Assembly: GCA_050263095.1 (NCBI GenBank)
Contig: JBLNEW010000012.1
Coordinates: 13,963-77,962, forward strand
Direction: 5' to 3'
Length of the DNA stretch: 64,000 nucleotides
DNA from: FEB-35 sp050263095
GTDB taxonomy: Bacteria > Desulfobacterota > Deferrimicrobia > Deferrimicrobiales > Deferrimicrobiaceae
Part shown: piece after piece, positions 7,629 through 17,153 of the stretch
Layout of the letters: every line of letters starts with the position of its first letter
Position numbering within the stretch: position 1 is the first letter of the stretch
The notes under the pieces: generated by a model
Told to the model about the DNA's origin: nothing
Seen by the model: the letters and a program-made list of their open reading frames with translations, nothing else
Databases searched by the model: none
Position numbers and translations under genes: made by a program

Positions 7629-9658
7629 CGGCCCTCCGTGGATTTGAGCAGGGCCGCGCAATGTTCGCGAACCGCCGCCCTGCGCGACTCCTTTCCCCTG
7701 TGCAGGAAGCCGGTCGCCTCCGCGCCGCCTATGCGGAAAATCGCTGTCGCCGCGTCCACCCTCAGGGAAACTTCCTTGGATGACGCGAATATCGACTCGG
7801 CCAGGAGGATCCTTCCAAGCGAGGGAACCGCCTCCGGGACCTTGAGTTTCCCCAGCGCAAGCACCGCCTCCCGCTTCACCCGGAGGTCCGTGTTGTCGAG
7901 CGTCCGCACCAGCTCCGGCCCTGCTCCGCGGTCGCCGATCTCGCCCAGCAGGAAGCACAGGTTGCGGACGAAATACCAGCGGGAATGGGAAAGCCTTTCC
8001 AGGATAGCGGGAACCGCAATGCTCCCCATGCGGACTCCCAGGGACAGCAGGAGCTTTCGCTTGCCCGCTTCCGGCTCCGTCAGGAGGCGGTCAAGCACGG
8101 CGGCGATCGCATCCTCGCCGAATGCGGCAAAAAAGGCGGGAATCCTTTCTTCGTCCTCCCGGGTCATCGCCCTGGAAAGGAACAGGTCCACGATATGGGC
8201 GAAATCCGTCCCCTGTATCGTCCTTCGCACCTCGTCCCGCCCCGCCCCAGGGGCATTTTCGCTTATCGAGGACAGCGCGACGAGCACGGTTTCGAGCAGG
8301 GCGAACTCCATCCGCGAGATGATGTTGGGAAGGTATTTCCGGATATCCTCGAGCAGCTGCAGGAACTCCGCATCGTTTTTCTCGCGGGCCAGAAGCTCCA
8401 GCAGCACGAGGACCGCCTTCCTGTGCCTGGCCTCCTCCCGGAAATGTTCGAGCAGCGTCGGATCCGGTTCCGCGGAAGGCACGGCGCCGGCTTGCATGCC
8501 CGCGCCGGCCGACAGCGCCTCCATGAAACGTGAATGGTCCTCCCCGGCATATGCCTTTTCCGACCTGGCCAGAAGTAGCTTCTCGACGGCTTCCCAGGTC
8601 TTGACTGCGTAATACTCCTTTGCCCGAAGGCTTTCCCGGGCGCGCTCCTTGAGCCGCGGAAGAAGGGAGCCGTGCACGTTGCGCTCCGCGGCGATGATTT
8701 CGAAAATCCTCCGAAGCCGTTTCCCTCCCTTGTCTTCGGCGGACAGGAGGCTGGCGGTAAGGTCGAGAAAATCGTCATCGGTGTAATCCGCCGACAGGGA
8801 GCGGGCGAACGAAACCGGAAGGGAAAGTTCGGCCGCGTCCGGGATGTCTTCTCCGGGACCATCCTGCCAGGCGGTTCCCTCATCCAGGAAATGAAGGACT
8901 TCCTGCCTGCGGTCCTCGGGAAGGGACCGCATAGTCTCACCCAGGCGGCGGAACATGCGGCGAAGGACCTCGGGTGACACGGCGTCTTCTTGCTGCTGCG
9001 TCCCGGGCGGGCCCGGGCATTTATGCGCGCAGGCCCGGGCGTGCCTGAGTATGGCGGGAATAAGCTCCGGCGACCCCGAGAGCTCCTCCACTACCTTTCT
9101 CTCTCCTCCCTCGTCCGCGATGTTCGCGGTCAGAAGCATTCGCCACAACGCATCCCCGCGGCCGGAAAGCTCGACGCATTCTTCAGGGTTCATGATCCGC
9201 CGCGAAAGAACCTCTTTGTAGTTGTAGGGATAAAGGAATATTCCCGGCAGCCGCTCCCGCTGCAGAAAAGCATCGGGGGATTCGTCCGACTTGCCCGACC
9301 TCGAATCGTGCAGGCTGCGGAAAAACGAGAGAAGCCCTTCGGCGGTGGCGTCCCCGCTGAAACCGAGCGTAGCTACCTGATTGATATAAAGATTCTCCGC
9401 GAAGGGGGAAATCAATGCATGTCCTTCGCCCAGGAAGGCATCCCGGTACAGGACACGGTCCCGCGCGATTCCGAACAGAAGCCGGTTTCCGGGCTCCTGC
9501 GCGATCCGCCCCATGAGCGTTGCGTGGATCTGCTTTATGCGCTCGGCAAGGAAAGGATGCCCGGCCTGGTAAAGGCCGGTCCAATGGCATACGCGGGCCA
9601 GGTCCAGGAGAAGCAGTTCCACCTCGGGGAAAACGCTCTCGTGCTGCTCCACTGCCAT
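7625..9658 (-). CDS. Large HEAT-repeat-like protein of unknown function
   Basis: A 677-residue protein, soluble, mostly helical. The last 100 residues contain HEAT/PBS-lyase-like repeats ('AVPAILERLSHSRWYFVRNL', 'DNTDLRVKREAVLALGKLK', 'VSLRVDAATAIFRIGG'), usually protein-binding scaffolds. The N-terminal part begins 'VELLLLDLARVCHWTGLYQA' and resembles the N-terminus of the downstream HD-GYP-like protein in layout but I do not recognise a family. ATG at 9658 has GGAGGG eight nt upstream; the longer in-frame ATG at 9724 has no SD. It overlaps the HD-GYP-like gene by ATGA, so the two products probably act together. Confidence 0.75.
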   Translation of the reverse strand: MAVEQHESVFPEVELLLLDLARVCHWTGLYQAGHPFLAERIKQIHATLMGRIAQEPGNRLLFGIARDRVLYRDAFLGEGHALISPFAENLYINQVATLGFSGDATAEGLLSFFRSLHDSRSGKSDESPDAFLQRERLPGIFLYPYNYKEVLSRRIMNPEECVELSGRGDALWRMLLTANIADEGGERKVVEELSGSPELIPAILRHARACAHKCPGPPGTQQQEDAVSPEVLRRMFRRLGETMRSLPEDRRQEVLHFLDEGTAWQDGPGEDIPDAAELSLPVSFARSLSADYTDDDFLDLTASLLSAEDKGGKRLRRIFEIIAAERNVHGSLLPRLKERARESLRAKEYYAVKTWEAVEKLLLARSEKAYAGEDHSRFMEALSAGAGMQAGAVPSAEPDPTLLEHFREEARHRKAVLVLLELLAREKNDAEFLQLLEDIRKYLPNIISRMEFALLETVLVALSSISENAPGAGRDEVRRTIQGTDFAHIVDLFLSRAMTREDEERIPAFFAAFGEDAIAAVLDRLLTEPEAGKRKLLLSLGVRMGSIAVPAILERLSHSRWYFVRNLCFLLGEIGDRGAGPELVRTLDNTDLRVKREAVLALGKLKVPEAVPSLGRILLAESIFASSKEVSLRVDAATAIFRIGGAEATGFLHRGKESRRAAVREHCAALLKSTEGR

Positions 9659-10112
9659 TCGGGGATCCCTCCGAAAGCGGGCGATATCCCGACAGACACG
9701 TCTTCCGGAGACCTTTATCGCCATAAGACATCAAGATCTTTACCGGAAAATGGTGTCCGTCCTCCGCCCTTCCCCCTGCCTCCCCTATCGGAGATCACAC
9801 GGCCGCCGCCAAGTCGATATCCGTCCGCATCCGCGAATCTTCTTGCCTTGGCGGGGGCCGGGTGGTAAAGTGTTTCCAGCCAGAAAAAACACAAGACGCA
9901 ATCCTCTCCCCAACGGTCCTTTCGCGGATGCGGGCCGGATGCCCGATAAGGGCATGTGCATCGCTTCCCCGAACGGCTTCCCCTTCGGAAGATCGGACAA
10001 GGCTTCAACGCCTCCTCCACGGGTTGTGCTTGGTGAACATCCGGCACCGCGCCGCCTGTCCGCGTCATGCGGAAGGCCCCGCGAAATACATCCTTCGAGG
10101 AGAAGAGAAAAA
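9659..10112. other. Non-coding stretch between divergent HEAT-like and DEAD-box genes
   Basis: About 450 bp with no convincing gene. The helicase frame stays open upstream to 9750 but lacks a start with an SD and has no family similarity. A possible sigma-70 promoter for the helicase is TTGCCT (9843-9848), 17 nt, TAAAGT (9866-9871), which would give a leader of about 235 nt. Long leaders are common for DEAD-box helicase genes that autoregulate, but I identify no specific structure. Confidence 0.4.
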
Positions 10113-11354
10113 ATGTCATTCGAAACGTTCGGGCTCTGCCCCGAGATCCTTCGCGCCGTGAGCGCGAAAAACTACAAGATGCCGACGCCCATACAGGAGA
10201 AGGCCATCCCTCACGTGCTCGAGGGAAAGGACCTTCTGGGGTGCGCCCAGACGGGTACCGGGAAGACCGCGGCGTTCGCGCTCCCCATCCTTCAACGCCT
10301 TTTCAGCGCGCGGGAAAAAGGCCGCGGGCGGCGCTCGATCCGGGTCCTGGTGCTTACCCCGACTCGCGAGCTGGCCGTGCAGATCGCAGACAGCTTCGGC
10401 GCTTACGGCAAGCACACGGGATTGCGGCACGCCGTGGTCTACGGCGGCGTTAGCCAGAAGCCCCAGGAGCAGGCGCTCCGGCAGGGCATGGACATCCTCG
10501 TGGCGACCCCCGGTCGGCTGCTCGACCTTTTCTCGCAGGGGCTGGTGAATCTCCGCTCCGTCGAAACGTTCGTGCTGGACGAGGCCGACCGGATGCTCGA
10601 CATGGGCTTCCTCCCCGATATACGGCGAATCATAGACAAGCTTCCGGAGAAGCGGCAGACCCTGTTCTTTTCCGCCACGATGCCGCCCGATATCCGGAGG
10701 CTTTCCGACACGATCCTGCGCGATCCGGTCCGCGTGGCCGCAACGCCTGCGTCATCGCCGGCGGAACTGGTCGAGCACTCGGTCTATTTCGTCGAAAGGC
10801 AGGGCAAGGGGGACTTGCTCCTGCATCTTCTGTCGGGAGATTCGATCAAGAACGCCCTCGTCTTCACCCGGACAAAGCGCGGAGCCGACCGGGTCGCCCG
10901 GCAGCTTTCGCGCGCCCGCGTCCGGGCGGAGGCGATTCACGGCGACAAGTCCCAAAACTCACGCGAGAGGGCCCTGGCCGACTTCAAGCGGGGCGCCACT
11001 AGGGTGCTGGTGGCCACCGACATCGCCGCCCGCGGCCTTGACATCGTCGACCTCTCACACGTCGTCAATTTCGACCTGCCGGCCGAGCCTGAAGCCTACG
11101 TGCATCGCATCGGACGAACCGGCCGTGCAGGCGCGTCCGGCATCGCCCTTTCCTTCTGCGGATTCGAGGAGCGACCCCTGCTCGCCTCGATCGAGCGGCT
11201 TATCCGCAAGCACCTGAGCGTGGTGGACGACCACCCGCATCGCTCCGCCGTGCGCCCCAGCCCCAAGACGAACCTGGACCCGCGCGGGCTGCACAGCGCC
11301 CCGCGCCCGTACATGATCCGCGCCGAAGAGCTGTTGAAGGAAGGACTCGCTTAG
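10113..11354 (+). CDS. rhlE: DEAD-box ATP-dependent RNA helicase (RhlE-like)
   Basis: A 413-residue superfamily 2 helicase with all core motifs: Q motif (F at the N-terminus, 'MPTPIQEKAIP'), motif I AQTGTGKT, Ia PTRELA, Ib TPGRLLD, II DEAD, III SAT, and VI HRIGRTGRAG. It should unwind short RNA duplexes in ribosome assembly or RNA decay. The C-terminal extension is short and lacks the long basic tail of many RhlE proteins. ATG with an AGGAG-rich SD at 10097-10107. The symbol rests on overall architecture, not on a specific test against other DEAD-box groups. Confidence 0.92.
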   Translation: MSFETFGLCPEILRAVSAKNYKMPTPIQEKAIPHVLEGKDLLGCAQTGTGKTAAFALPILQRLFSAREKGRGRRSIRVLVLTPTRELAVQIADSFGAYGKHTGLRHAVVYGGVSQKPQEQALRQGMDILVATPGRLLDLFSQGLVNLRSVETFVLDEADRMLDMGFLPDIRRIIDKLPEKRQTLFFSATMPPDIRRLSDTILRDPVRVAATPASSPAELVEHSVYFVERQGKGDLLLHLLSGDSIKNALVFTRTKRGADRVARQLSRARVRAEAIHGDKSQNSRERALADFKRGATRVLVATDIAARGLDIVDLSHVVNFDLPAEPEAYVHRIGRTGRAGASGIALSFCGFEERPLLASIERLIRKHLSVVDDHPHRSAVRPSPKTNLDPRGLHSAPRPYMIRAEELLKEGLA

Positions 11355-11375
11355 AGACGGGCCCGATGCGGGCAG

Positions 11376-12362
11376 TCAACGATTGACGGCCCGCATCGCC
11401 TCCTCGCCGTATCGCATGCCGGAAGCGGCCCCCGGAGGCAGAACCTCGTCGATCCGATCCATGTCCCGCTTCGCCAGGGTCACGTTGAAGGCTCCCGCGT
11501 TCTCCTCCAGCCTGTCCCGCCTCTTGGTGCCGGGTATGGGCACCGTGTCTTCGCCCTGCGCCAGCAGCCAGGCAAGAGCAAGCTGCGAAGGCGTGCATCC
11601 CTTTTCGGCCGCGATTTCCTCGACAAGCCGGACAAGCTCGAGATTGCGCCCGAAGTTGTCCCCCTGGAAACGCGGCGAGTTCTTCCGGTAATCTCCTTCC
11701 GGAATGTCCTCGGGCCGCCTGATCTTCCCTGTCAGGAAGCCCCTGCCCAATGGACTGTAAGGCACGAACCCGACGCCGAGCTCCCGGCACACTGGAATGA
11801 CTTCCCTCTCCGGGTCGCGCGTCCAGAGGGAATATTCGCTTTGAAGGGCGGCTATCGGGTGGACGGCGCAGGCGCGGCGGATGGTTGCGGGAGCCGCCTC
11901 GGACAGTCCCAGGAAACGGACCTTCCCTTCCCGGACCAGCGCCGCCATGGCGCCGACCGTGTCCTCTATCGGGGTATCCGGGTCGACCCGGTGCTGGTAA
12001 TAGAGATCGATGACTTCGACTCCCAAGCGGCGAAGGCTCGCCTCGCACGCCGATTTGACGTATTCAGGCTTGCCGTTGACTCCCTTCCAGCTTCCGTCGC
12101 TCCCCCTGACGATACCGAACTTGGTCGCCAGGACCACCTCGTCCCGGCGGCCGCCGATAGCCTTCCCGACGAACTCCTCGTTATGCCCAAGCCCGTAGAT
12201 GTCGGCGGTGTCGAGGAAATATATCCCCATGTCGAGCGCCCTGTGAATGGTCGCCGCCGATTCGCCGTTGTCGCGCCGGCCGTAGAACTCCGACATTCCC
12301 ATGCAGCCCAGTCCAAGCGCCGACACTGCCGGCCCGCTTTTTCCCAGCCGCCTGGATTCCAT
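11376..12362 (-). CDS. Aldo/keto reductase (YajO/AKR13-like)
   Basis: A 328-residue NADPH-dependent (beta/alpha)8 oxidoreductase. 'LGLGCMGMSEFYGRRDN' and 'FLDTADIYGLGHNEEFVGKA' contain the catalytic Asp and Tyr; Lys is in 'VVLATKFG' and His in 'YYQHRVDPDTPIEDTVGAM'. The C-terminal 'PIPGTKRRDRLEENAGA' binds the NADPH phosphate. The substrate is unknown. The start at 12362 has AAGGAGG six nt upstream. A second AKR lies at 25704-26753; they belong to different subgroups. Confidence 0.92.
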   Translation of the reverse strand: MESRRLGKSGPAVSALGLGCMGMSEFYGRRDNGESAATIHRALDMGIYFLDTADIYGLGHNEEFVGKAIGGRRDEVVLATKFGIVRGSDGSWKGVNGKPEYVKSACEASLRRLGVEVIDLYYQHRVDPDTPIEDTVGAMAALVREGKVRFLGLSEAAPATIRRACAVHPIAALQSEYSLWTRDPEREVIPVCRELGVGFVPYSPLGRGFLTGKIRRPEDIPEGDYRKNSPRFQGDNFGRNLELVRLVEEIAAEKGCTPSQLALAWLLAQGEDTVPIPGTKRRDRLEENAGAFNVTLAKRDMDRIDEVLPPGAASGMRYGEEAMRAVNR

Positions 12363-12420
12363 GAGCGCCTCCTTTCGGAACGGCAATCCGGGGCAGGACC
12401 GGCCGCCACCCGCTTTTTTT

Positions 12421-12834
12421 TCAGGAAGCGCGCAGCGCCTTCGCCGCCTTTGCGGCGTCCCTCTGCTCGACCCACAGGATCGCGCCGTACCGGCCCGCTC
12501 CCGCGGATATGCCGTCCAGCGCCCTGATGCCGACTCCGGCCGCCGCCAGTTTCGCCGCGACCGCTGCGATCGCTCCGGCCCTGTCGGACCCCTGGATCAG
12601 GAAGCAGCTTTTTTTGCCGGCGATCTTAAGGCCCGCGCGTTTCGCCGCCTTCCGGAAACGATCCGAATTTTTCGGCACGAAATCCAGCTGGACGCGCCGT
12701 CCGCGCGGGAATCCTGTGAAGGCGAGCAGGTCGACTCCATCGTCACTCAGGGCCTCCAGTATCCTTGCCCCCTCGCCGGTCCTGTTCGGTATAATGACCT
12801 TGAAATAGTCCGCCTTCCGAATCGAATCGGCCAT
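12421..12834 (-). CDS. ACT-domain protein
   Basis: A 137-residue protein that looks like two ACT-type folds: 'YFKVIIPNRTGEGARILEAL' followed after about 70 residues by 'KSCFLIQGSDRAGAIAAVAAKL'. ACT domains bind amino acids or other small ligands and regulate enzymes. There is no catalytic domain attached. ATG with GGGGAGG upstream. It is divergent from the acyltransferase gene, with a 72-nt gap between them. Confidence 0.75.
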   Translation of the reverse strand: MADSIRKADYFKVIIPNRTGEGARILEALSDDGVDLLAFTGFPRGRRVQLDFVPKNSDRFRKAAKRAGLKIAGKKSCFLIQGSDRAGAIAAVAAKLAAAGVGIRALDGISAGAGRYGAILWVEQRDAAKAAKALRAS

Positions 12835-12866
12835 TTTTCCTCCCCTTGCGCGAGATTTGGTTAACT

Positions 12867-12879
12867 TCAATTTATTATA
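12867..12879 (-). promoter_or_regulatory. Perfect -10 box for the ACT-domain gene
   Basis: TATAAT on the minus strand at 12879-12874, in the short AT-rich gap between divergent genes, would start transcription near 12867, about 33 nt before the ATG. I see no good -35, so an activator may be needed. Confidence 0.4.
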
Positions 12880-12906
12880 GATTACTTTCCCGGGAGTGAC
12901 GGTACT

Positions 12907-14364
12907 ATGTCGCTTATCCGGTCCGTCACCCGAGAGGCGCCCATGACTGGACAAGTCCTGCTTCCCTTGTGGCTCGCCGCGCTGCTCATCCTGCTTGCAG
13001 CCTGGGCGGCGCTCGACCGGCTGCTGATCCCGAGCGTACGCTGGTTCCTGAGGCGCAGGGCCAACATGTTCATCGAAGAGATCGGCAAGCGGCTGAACCT
13101 CGAGATACATCCCTTCGCGTTGACGAAACGACAGGTGCTGATCGACCGCCTGATGTACGACCCCAAGGTGCAGCAGGCCTGCGCCTCGCACGCCCGGGAG
13201 AACAACGTCCCCCGGGATGTCGTAATGGCCGAGGTCGAGCGGTACGCCCGCGAGATCGTCCCCTCGTTCAACGCCTACGCATATTTCCGGATCGGCTACT
13301 GGCTGGCGCGCAAAACCGCCCGCCTCCTCTTCCGGGTTCGCGTGGGATTCACCGACGACGAGGGCCTCTCGCGCATCGCCCCCGGATCCAGCGTCGTATT
13401 CGTGATGAACCACCGGAGCAACATGGACTATATACTGGTCGCCTACCTCGCCGCGACCCGGACGGCCTTGAGCTACGCCGTGGGGGAATGGGCCAGGATC
13501 TGGCCGCTTCAGACCCTCATTCGATCCATGGGGGCGTATTTCATACGACGCAACTCGGGCAATCCGCTGTACCGCCTCGTGCTCGAGCGATACGTCTGCA
13601 TGGCCACAGAGAGCGGAGTGGTTCAGGCCGTCTACCCTGAAGGCGGCCTGACGCGCGACGGCGCGCTGCGCCCGCCGAAGCTTGGCCTTCTCGATTACAT
13701 GGTGAGATCCTTCAATCCGGACGCCGGGCGGAACCTGGTGTTCGTGCCTGTCGGGATAAACTACGACCGCACCCTCGAGGACCGGAGCCTGATTCTAGAG
13801 CTGTCCCCGGGGGCGCGCAGGAAAAGCGTGCCCTTCGTGCTCGGCACCTCGCTCGGGTTCCTTCTTCGCAACCTGTACATGATGGTTGTGGGCCGGTGGT
13901 ACAGGTTCGGATACGCATGCGTCAACTTCGGATCCCCCGTCTCGATGAGAGAGTACTGCAATGTCCGCGGGATCGATTTCCGGTCGATGGGCAGGGAGGA
14001 GCGCTTCCAAAAGGTGGAGGACCTCGCAAAAGTTTTGATGGCGGAGGTGGGCAGGGTAATCCCGGTTACTCCGGTCTCCCTGGTCGCGACGGCGTTCGTC
14101 CGGAACCCGGAGAACCGTTTCAGCGGGCTTGAATTGAAGGCCGAGGTGCAGCGGCTGATCGGAGAACTGGTCGCCGCCGGATCCCACGTCTATGTGCCCC
14201 GCAAGGACAGGGAATACGCGGTCGAAGTCGGCCTCCGAATGCTGACGCTGCGGCGCCTGGTCGAAGATGTGGACGGTCTCTGCCGCGCGAGGCCCGAGGA
14301 GCTTGCATTGCTGCGCTACTACGCCAACTCGATCGCGCACCTTCTTCCGGCGTCCGGGCCTTGA
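12907..14364 (+). CDS. Glycerol-3-phosphate acyltransferase-like membrane protein
   Basis: A 485-residue PlsC/PlsB-type acyltransferase. One N-terminal membrane helix (about residues 18-40) is followed by the acyltransferase core: block I is 'MNHRSNMDYIL' (HX4D), block II is in 'GAYFIRRNSGN', block III is 'VYPEGGLTRDG' and block IV is 'VFVPVGINYDRTLED'. This fits transfer of an acyl chain to glycerol phosphate in phospholipid synthesis at the inner membrane. It is longer than PlsC and shorter than E. coli PlsB. An alternative start is the ATG at 12943, which has a comparable SD. Confidence 0.85.
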   Translation: MSLIRSVTREAPMTGQVLLPLWLAALLILLAAWAALDRLLIPSVRWFLRRRANMFIEEIGKRLNLEIHPFALTKRQVLIDRLMYDPKVQQACASHARENNVPRDVVMAEVERYAREIVPSFNAYAYFRIGYWLARKTARLLFRVRVGFTDDEGLSRIAPGSSVVFVMNHRSNMDYILVAYLAATRTALSYAVGEWARIWPLQTLIRSMGAYFIRRNSGNPLYRLVLERYVCMATESGVVQAVYPEGGLTRDGALRPPKLGLLDYMVRSFNPDAGRNLVFVPVGINYDRTLEDRSLILELSPGARRKSVPFVLGTSLGFLLRNLYMMVVGRWYRFGYACVNFGSPVSMREYCNVRGIDFRSMGREERFQKVEDLAKVLMAEVGRVIPVTPVSLVATAFVRNPENRFSGLELKAEVQRLIGELVAAGSHVYVPRKDREYAVEVGLRMLTLRRLVEDVDGLCRARPEELALLRYYANSIAHLLPASGP

Positions 14365-14391
14365 GCTATCATTCCGACGGGACTTGTTTTT

Positions 14392-14616
14392 TTAGGATCT
14401 GTTTCGCTTGAGAACGGGGATCCACTTCGCGTTTCGCAGGATGTAGGCGTGGTCTTCGGTTATTTTAAGGGAAAGGACCCCGTGATGCCTGGCCAGGCTC
14501 ACAAGCGTATCTTTCGGCACCCACATTTCATCGAAAGACGGGAACTTCTTGGGCGCTTCCTCGATGCCCATGCCGCACATTATTACAAGGATTATTAACG
14601 CCAGATAGGTTCGCAC
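14392..14616 (-). CDS. Small membrane-anchored or secreted protein, unknown
   Basis: A 74-residue product from GTG at 14616, with GGAGGG directly upstream. The first 16 residues are hydrophobic (TYLALIILVIMCGMG), then a polar segment 'FPSFDEMWVPKDTLVSLARH'. A Cys at position 13 could be a lipobox but the context is poor. I do not recognise the family. It is in the same direction as the gene downstream at 14709 is upstream of it, so it could be the last gene of the Lon-like operon. Confidence 0.5.
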   Translation of the reverse strand: MRTYLALIILVIMCGMGIEEAPKKFPSFDEMWVPKDTLVSLARHHGVLSLKITEDHAYILRNAKWIPVLKRNRS

Positions 14617-14708
14617 GGTCCCTCCTGCACGCCAGGCCGGCGATCGGATGCTCTGCATGCTCCGGGCGTTTTATTTAGGATTCCGTACTGGTAGGGACGG
14701 TTTCAGTA

Positions 14709-17153
14709 TCAGTGGCTTTTCCCGACCCGGGGAAAAAGCCACCCGGCGGCGAGGTAAAGGAGCCCGCCGGCCGCGACGGTCCCTCGAAATCCGATCCACA
14801 TCGCACCGGCCGACGCAAGCGATGCCCCCGCCACCGAGAAAAAGCCATTTATTCCCCATGCATAGGGGATCGCGGGCGCGGTCGATCCGGTCAGTCGCGA
14901 GAGTCCCGCCGGGAACGGCATCCCCATGAGAAACGCCGCCGGTCCCAGGGAAACGATGAATATCGCCGTCCTCGCGGTTTCCCCCAGCGGCAGGAGCGCC
15001 CCCGCCGAAAGGGAAAGGAACAGGAACCCGGCAAGCGCAAGGAGCGCGATACCGGGAAAGACGCGTCCCTTCATGGTCTTTTCCGACCCCCATCTCCCGG
15101 AAATAGCGCTGCCGAGCCCCGAGAAAAACGCGAATCCGCCGATGGCGGCGGTGGAGGCCCGGATGGCGTCGCCCAGAAGGAGAATCCCGATTTTCAGGAA
15201 GGTCAGCTCGATCAGCATGTACGCAAGGCCCAGCGCCGAAAAATAGGCCGCAAGGCTTGCCCCGCCCGCCTTGTCCGGCAGGCGCACGGCCGCAAGCGGA
15301 GCAAGCAGGCAGACCGAGGCCAGCGCAAGAGAAACGGCGAGGGAAGCAAGCAGGAAGACAACCCCCCATTCGACGAACGGAACCCACTGGTTTCCAAGCA
15401 GCCTGCGGAACTCGGGCAACGAGCCGAGCCGCAGGAAGCGGTGGAAATACGGGGAATCGTCGACCACGGGCGAAAGATCGAACAGTCTCCCGCCGGGCCC
15501 GCCTGGACGGCCGGCGAGCACGCCGGCAACGGCCGTTCGAAGCCCCTTTTCCGCCGCTCCATCCCCGGCTTCCTGTCCGTTCACGGGGGGCCACACAATC
15601 GAAAACCCCGTCTCCCCGCAGAAACGTTCCAGGCGCCTCATCTCCTCTCGGCCAAAGGGGAGCCGTCTCGCGATGATTGCGAACGACCCCCAGCCCCGGA
15701 CCATGACCACCTTCGCCGTTGCCGGGGCGCGGTCGTCCCTTTCCAGCTCCAAACGCAGCGTGGCGAGGATCTTGACGCTTTCCCTGGGCGGGGCCTTGAG
15801 CCACCCCGAGAATGCGATCACGCCGTTTTCCGAAAGGCGTGACATCGCCGCCCGAATCCCCTCCCGCGTCAGGAGGTACGTCTCGCCGGTCGCATGAATC
15901 CCGAGAGACGAATACGTCGCCGACGATATCTCCGAAACTTCGATCAGGTCGAACCTGCCCCCATCGCGCGCCAGGAAATTCCGCGCGCCCTCCGTCCGGA
16001 TCTCCGCCGGCATGGCGGCAGGCAATCCCGCGGAGAACCGGAACAGATCCGACCGCACAAGCGCCGCCAGTTCCGCGGCGGGCTCCACGACGGTGACCGA
16101 CGATGCGCCGTTTCTTGCGGCTGTAAGGATCCCCTCGGTCCCCCTGAGCCCGAACTGAAGCACCGCGGGACGGTCAACCATCCGGTACGCCGCCACCAGG
16201 GGAAATCCGTCGAGGTAGGCGGGAGGGCTCTCTCCGCCGTCCTGCGGGACGACGCCGCGGGCCTCGCCGTCGAGGAACAGCGCCGCCTGCGGGGGAATTT
16301 CTCCCGCGAACCGGAAGCTCAGCCCCGGGGCGACATGTATGCCGCCCGCGAAAAGCGCACGGTAATCCCCGGAGGGGCCGAAGCGGTATGCGATGGTCTT
16401 CGCGCCCGGAAGCCGCGCGGAGACCGCAAGGTCCTTGTATGGGGACAGCGCCAGTTCGGCCGGCGGCAGGAAGAGCAGCAGCGACGAGGCCGCAAGGACC
16501 GCCAGGCGCACCAAGTACAGCCGTCCTCCGGGCGATCCCGCCGCAAAAAGGGACGCCGCAAGGGCGATCGCAAGCGGCGCGCGCATGAGCGATTCCGTTT
16601 CCAGCAGGGAAAAGGCCGGGAGGGCGATGACGGCTCCGGCGGCGGACCCCGCGAACGCGGCAGCGTAGACGGGACCCGGCTCTTCGAACCGGAAAGCAAA
16701 CGGGATCGCGATGGCTCCACCGGCCAGGAAAAATGGAACCGCAAGAAGAAGGAAGAACCATCCGAATCCGATCCACGCGGAAGGCTCCCACATAAGGAGG
16801 AACGGATCGAAGGAGATCGCCTGCGAGGCCCGGAAAGCGAGGTCGAACGACGGGGCGGCCAGGAGCGCCAGCCATGCGAAGACCGCCGCCGGGGCATTTT
16901 CGATTCTCCGGCGGAAAAGGTGCAGAGCGAGCCCGGCGGCCCCGAACCCCAGCATGGCCTGGGAAACGATAAGCGGCACGAAGTGCGGCCAGAAACGGAA
17001 AGACAAAAGCCTTATGAGGAAGATCTCGTCGGCCAGCGCGGCCGCCGACAGGAGGAAGACGGCCGCAAGGACCGCCTCGCGCCCGGGGCGGTCAGTGGCC
17101 GAGGAGACGGACGAAGGCGACCGGGAGGACGTTTCGCTGGGAGACCGAGCCAT
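14709..17153 (-). CDS. Polytopic membrane protein with spermidine-synthase-like core
   Basis: An 814-residue protein: N-terminal block of about six or seven membrane helices (residues 25-230), a soluble central region that resembles the spermidine synthase/Rossmann methyltransferase fold (about 260-560), and a C-terminal block of membrane helices (about 585-810). 'VLQFGLRGTEGILTAARNGA' replaces the usual glycine-rich SAM loop, 'SSVTVVEPAAEL' gives the acidic end of strand 2 and 'FDLIEVSEIS' is a following strand. 'VVDDSPYFH' is a hallmark of these membrane spermidine-synthase-like proteins. True aminopropyl transfer is unproven. Its start overlaps the isoaspartyl methyltransferase gene by 62 nt. 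Confidence 0.75.
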   Translation of the reverse strand: MARSPSETSSRSPSSVSSATDRPGREAVLAAVFLLSAAALADEIFLIRLLSFRFWPHFVPLIVSQAMLGFGAAGLALHLFRRRIENAPAAVFAWLALLAAPSFDLAFRASQAISFDPFLLMWEPSAWIGFGWFFLLLAVPFFLAGGAIAIPFAFRFEEPGPVYAAAFAGSAAGAVIALPAFSLLETESLMRAPLAIALAASLFAAGSPGGRLYLVRLAVLAASSLLLFLPPAELALSPYKDLAVSARLPGAKTIAYRFGPSGDYRALFAGGIHVAPGLSFRFAGEIPPQAALFLDGEARGVVPQDGGESPPAYLDGFPLVAAYRMVDRPAVLQFGLRGTEGILTAARNGASSVTVVEPAAELAALVRSDLFRFSAGLPAAMPAEIRTEGARNFLARDGGRFDLIEVSEISSATYSSLGIHATGETYLLTREGIRAAMSRLSENGVIAFSGWLKAPPRESVKILATLRLELERDDRAPATAKVVMVRGWGSFAIIARRLPFGREEMRRLERFCGETGFSIVWPPVNGQEAGDGAAEKGLRTAVAGVLAGRPGGPGGRLFDLSPVVDDSPYFHRFLRLGSLPEFRRLLGNQWVPFVEWGVVFLLASLAVSLALASVCLLAPLAAVRLPDKAGGASLAAYFSALGLAYMLIELTFLKIGILLLGDAIRASTAAIGGFAFFSGLGSAISGRWGSEKTMKGRVFPGIALLALAGFLFLSLSAGALLPLGETARTAIFIVSLGPAAFLMGMPFPAGLSRLTGSTAPAIPYAWGINGFFSVAGASLASAGAMWIGFRGTVAAGGLLYLAAGWLFPRVGKSH

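Noticed and set aside
9750..10112. In-frame upstream extension of the DEAD-box helicase
   Set aside because: No SD at any upstream start and no family similarity before MSFETFGLC; the ATG at 10113 has a good SD.
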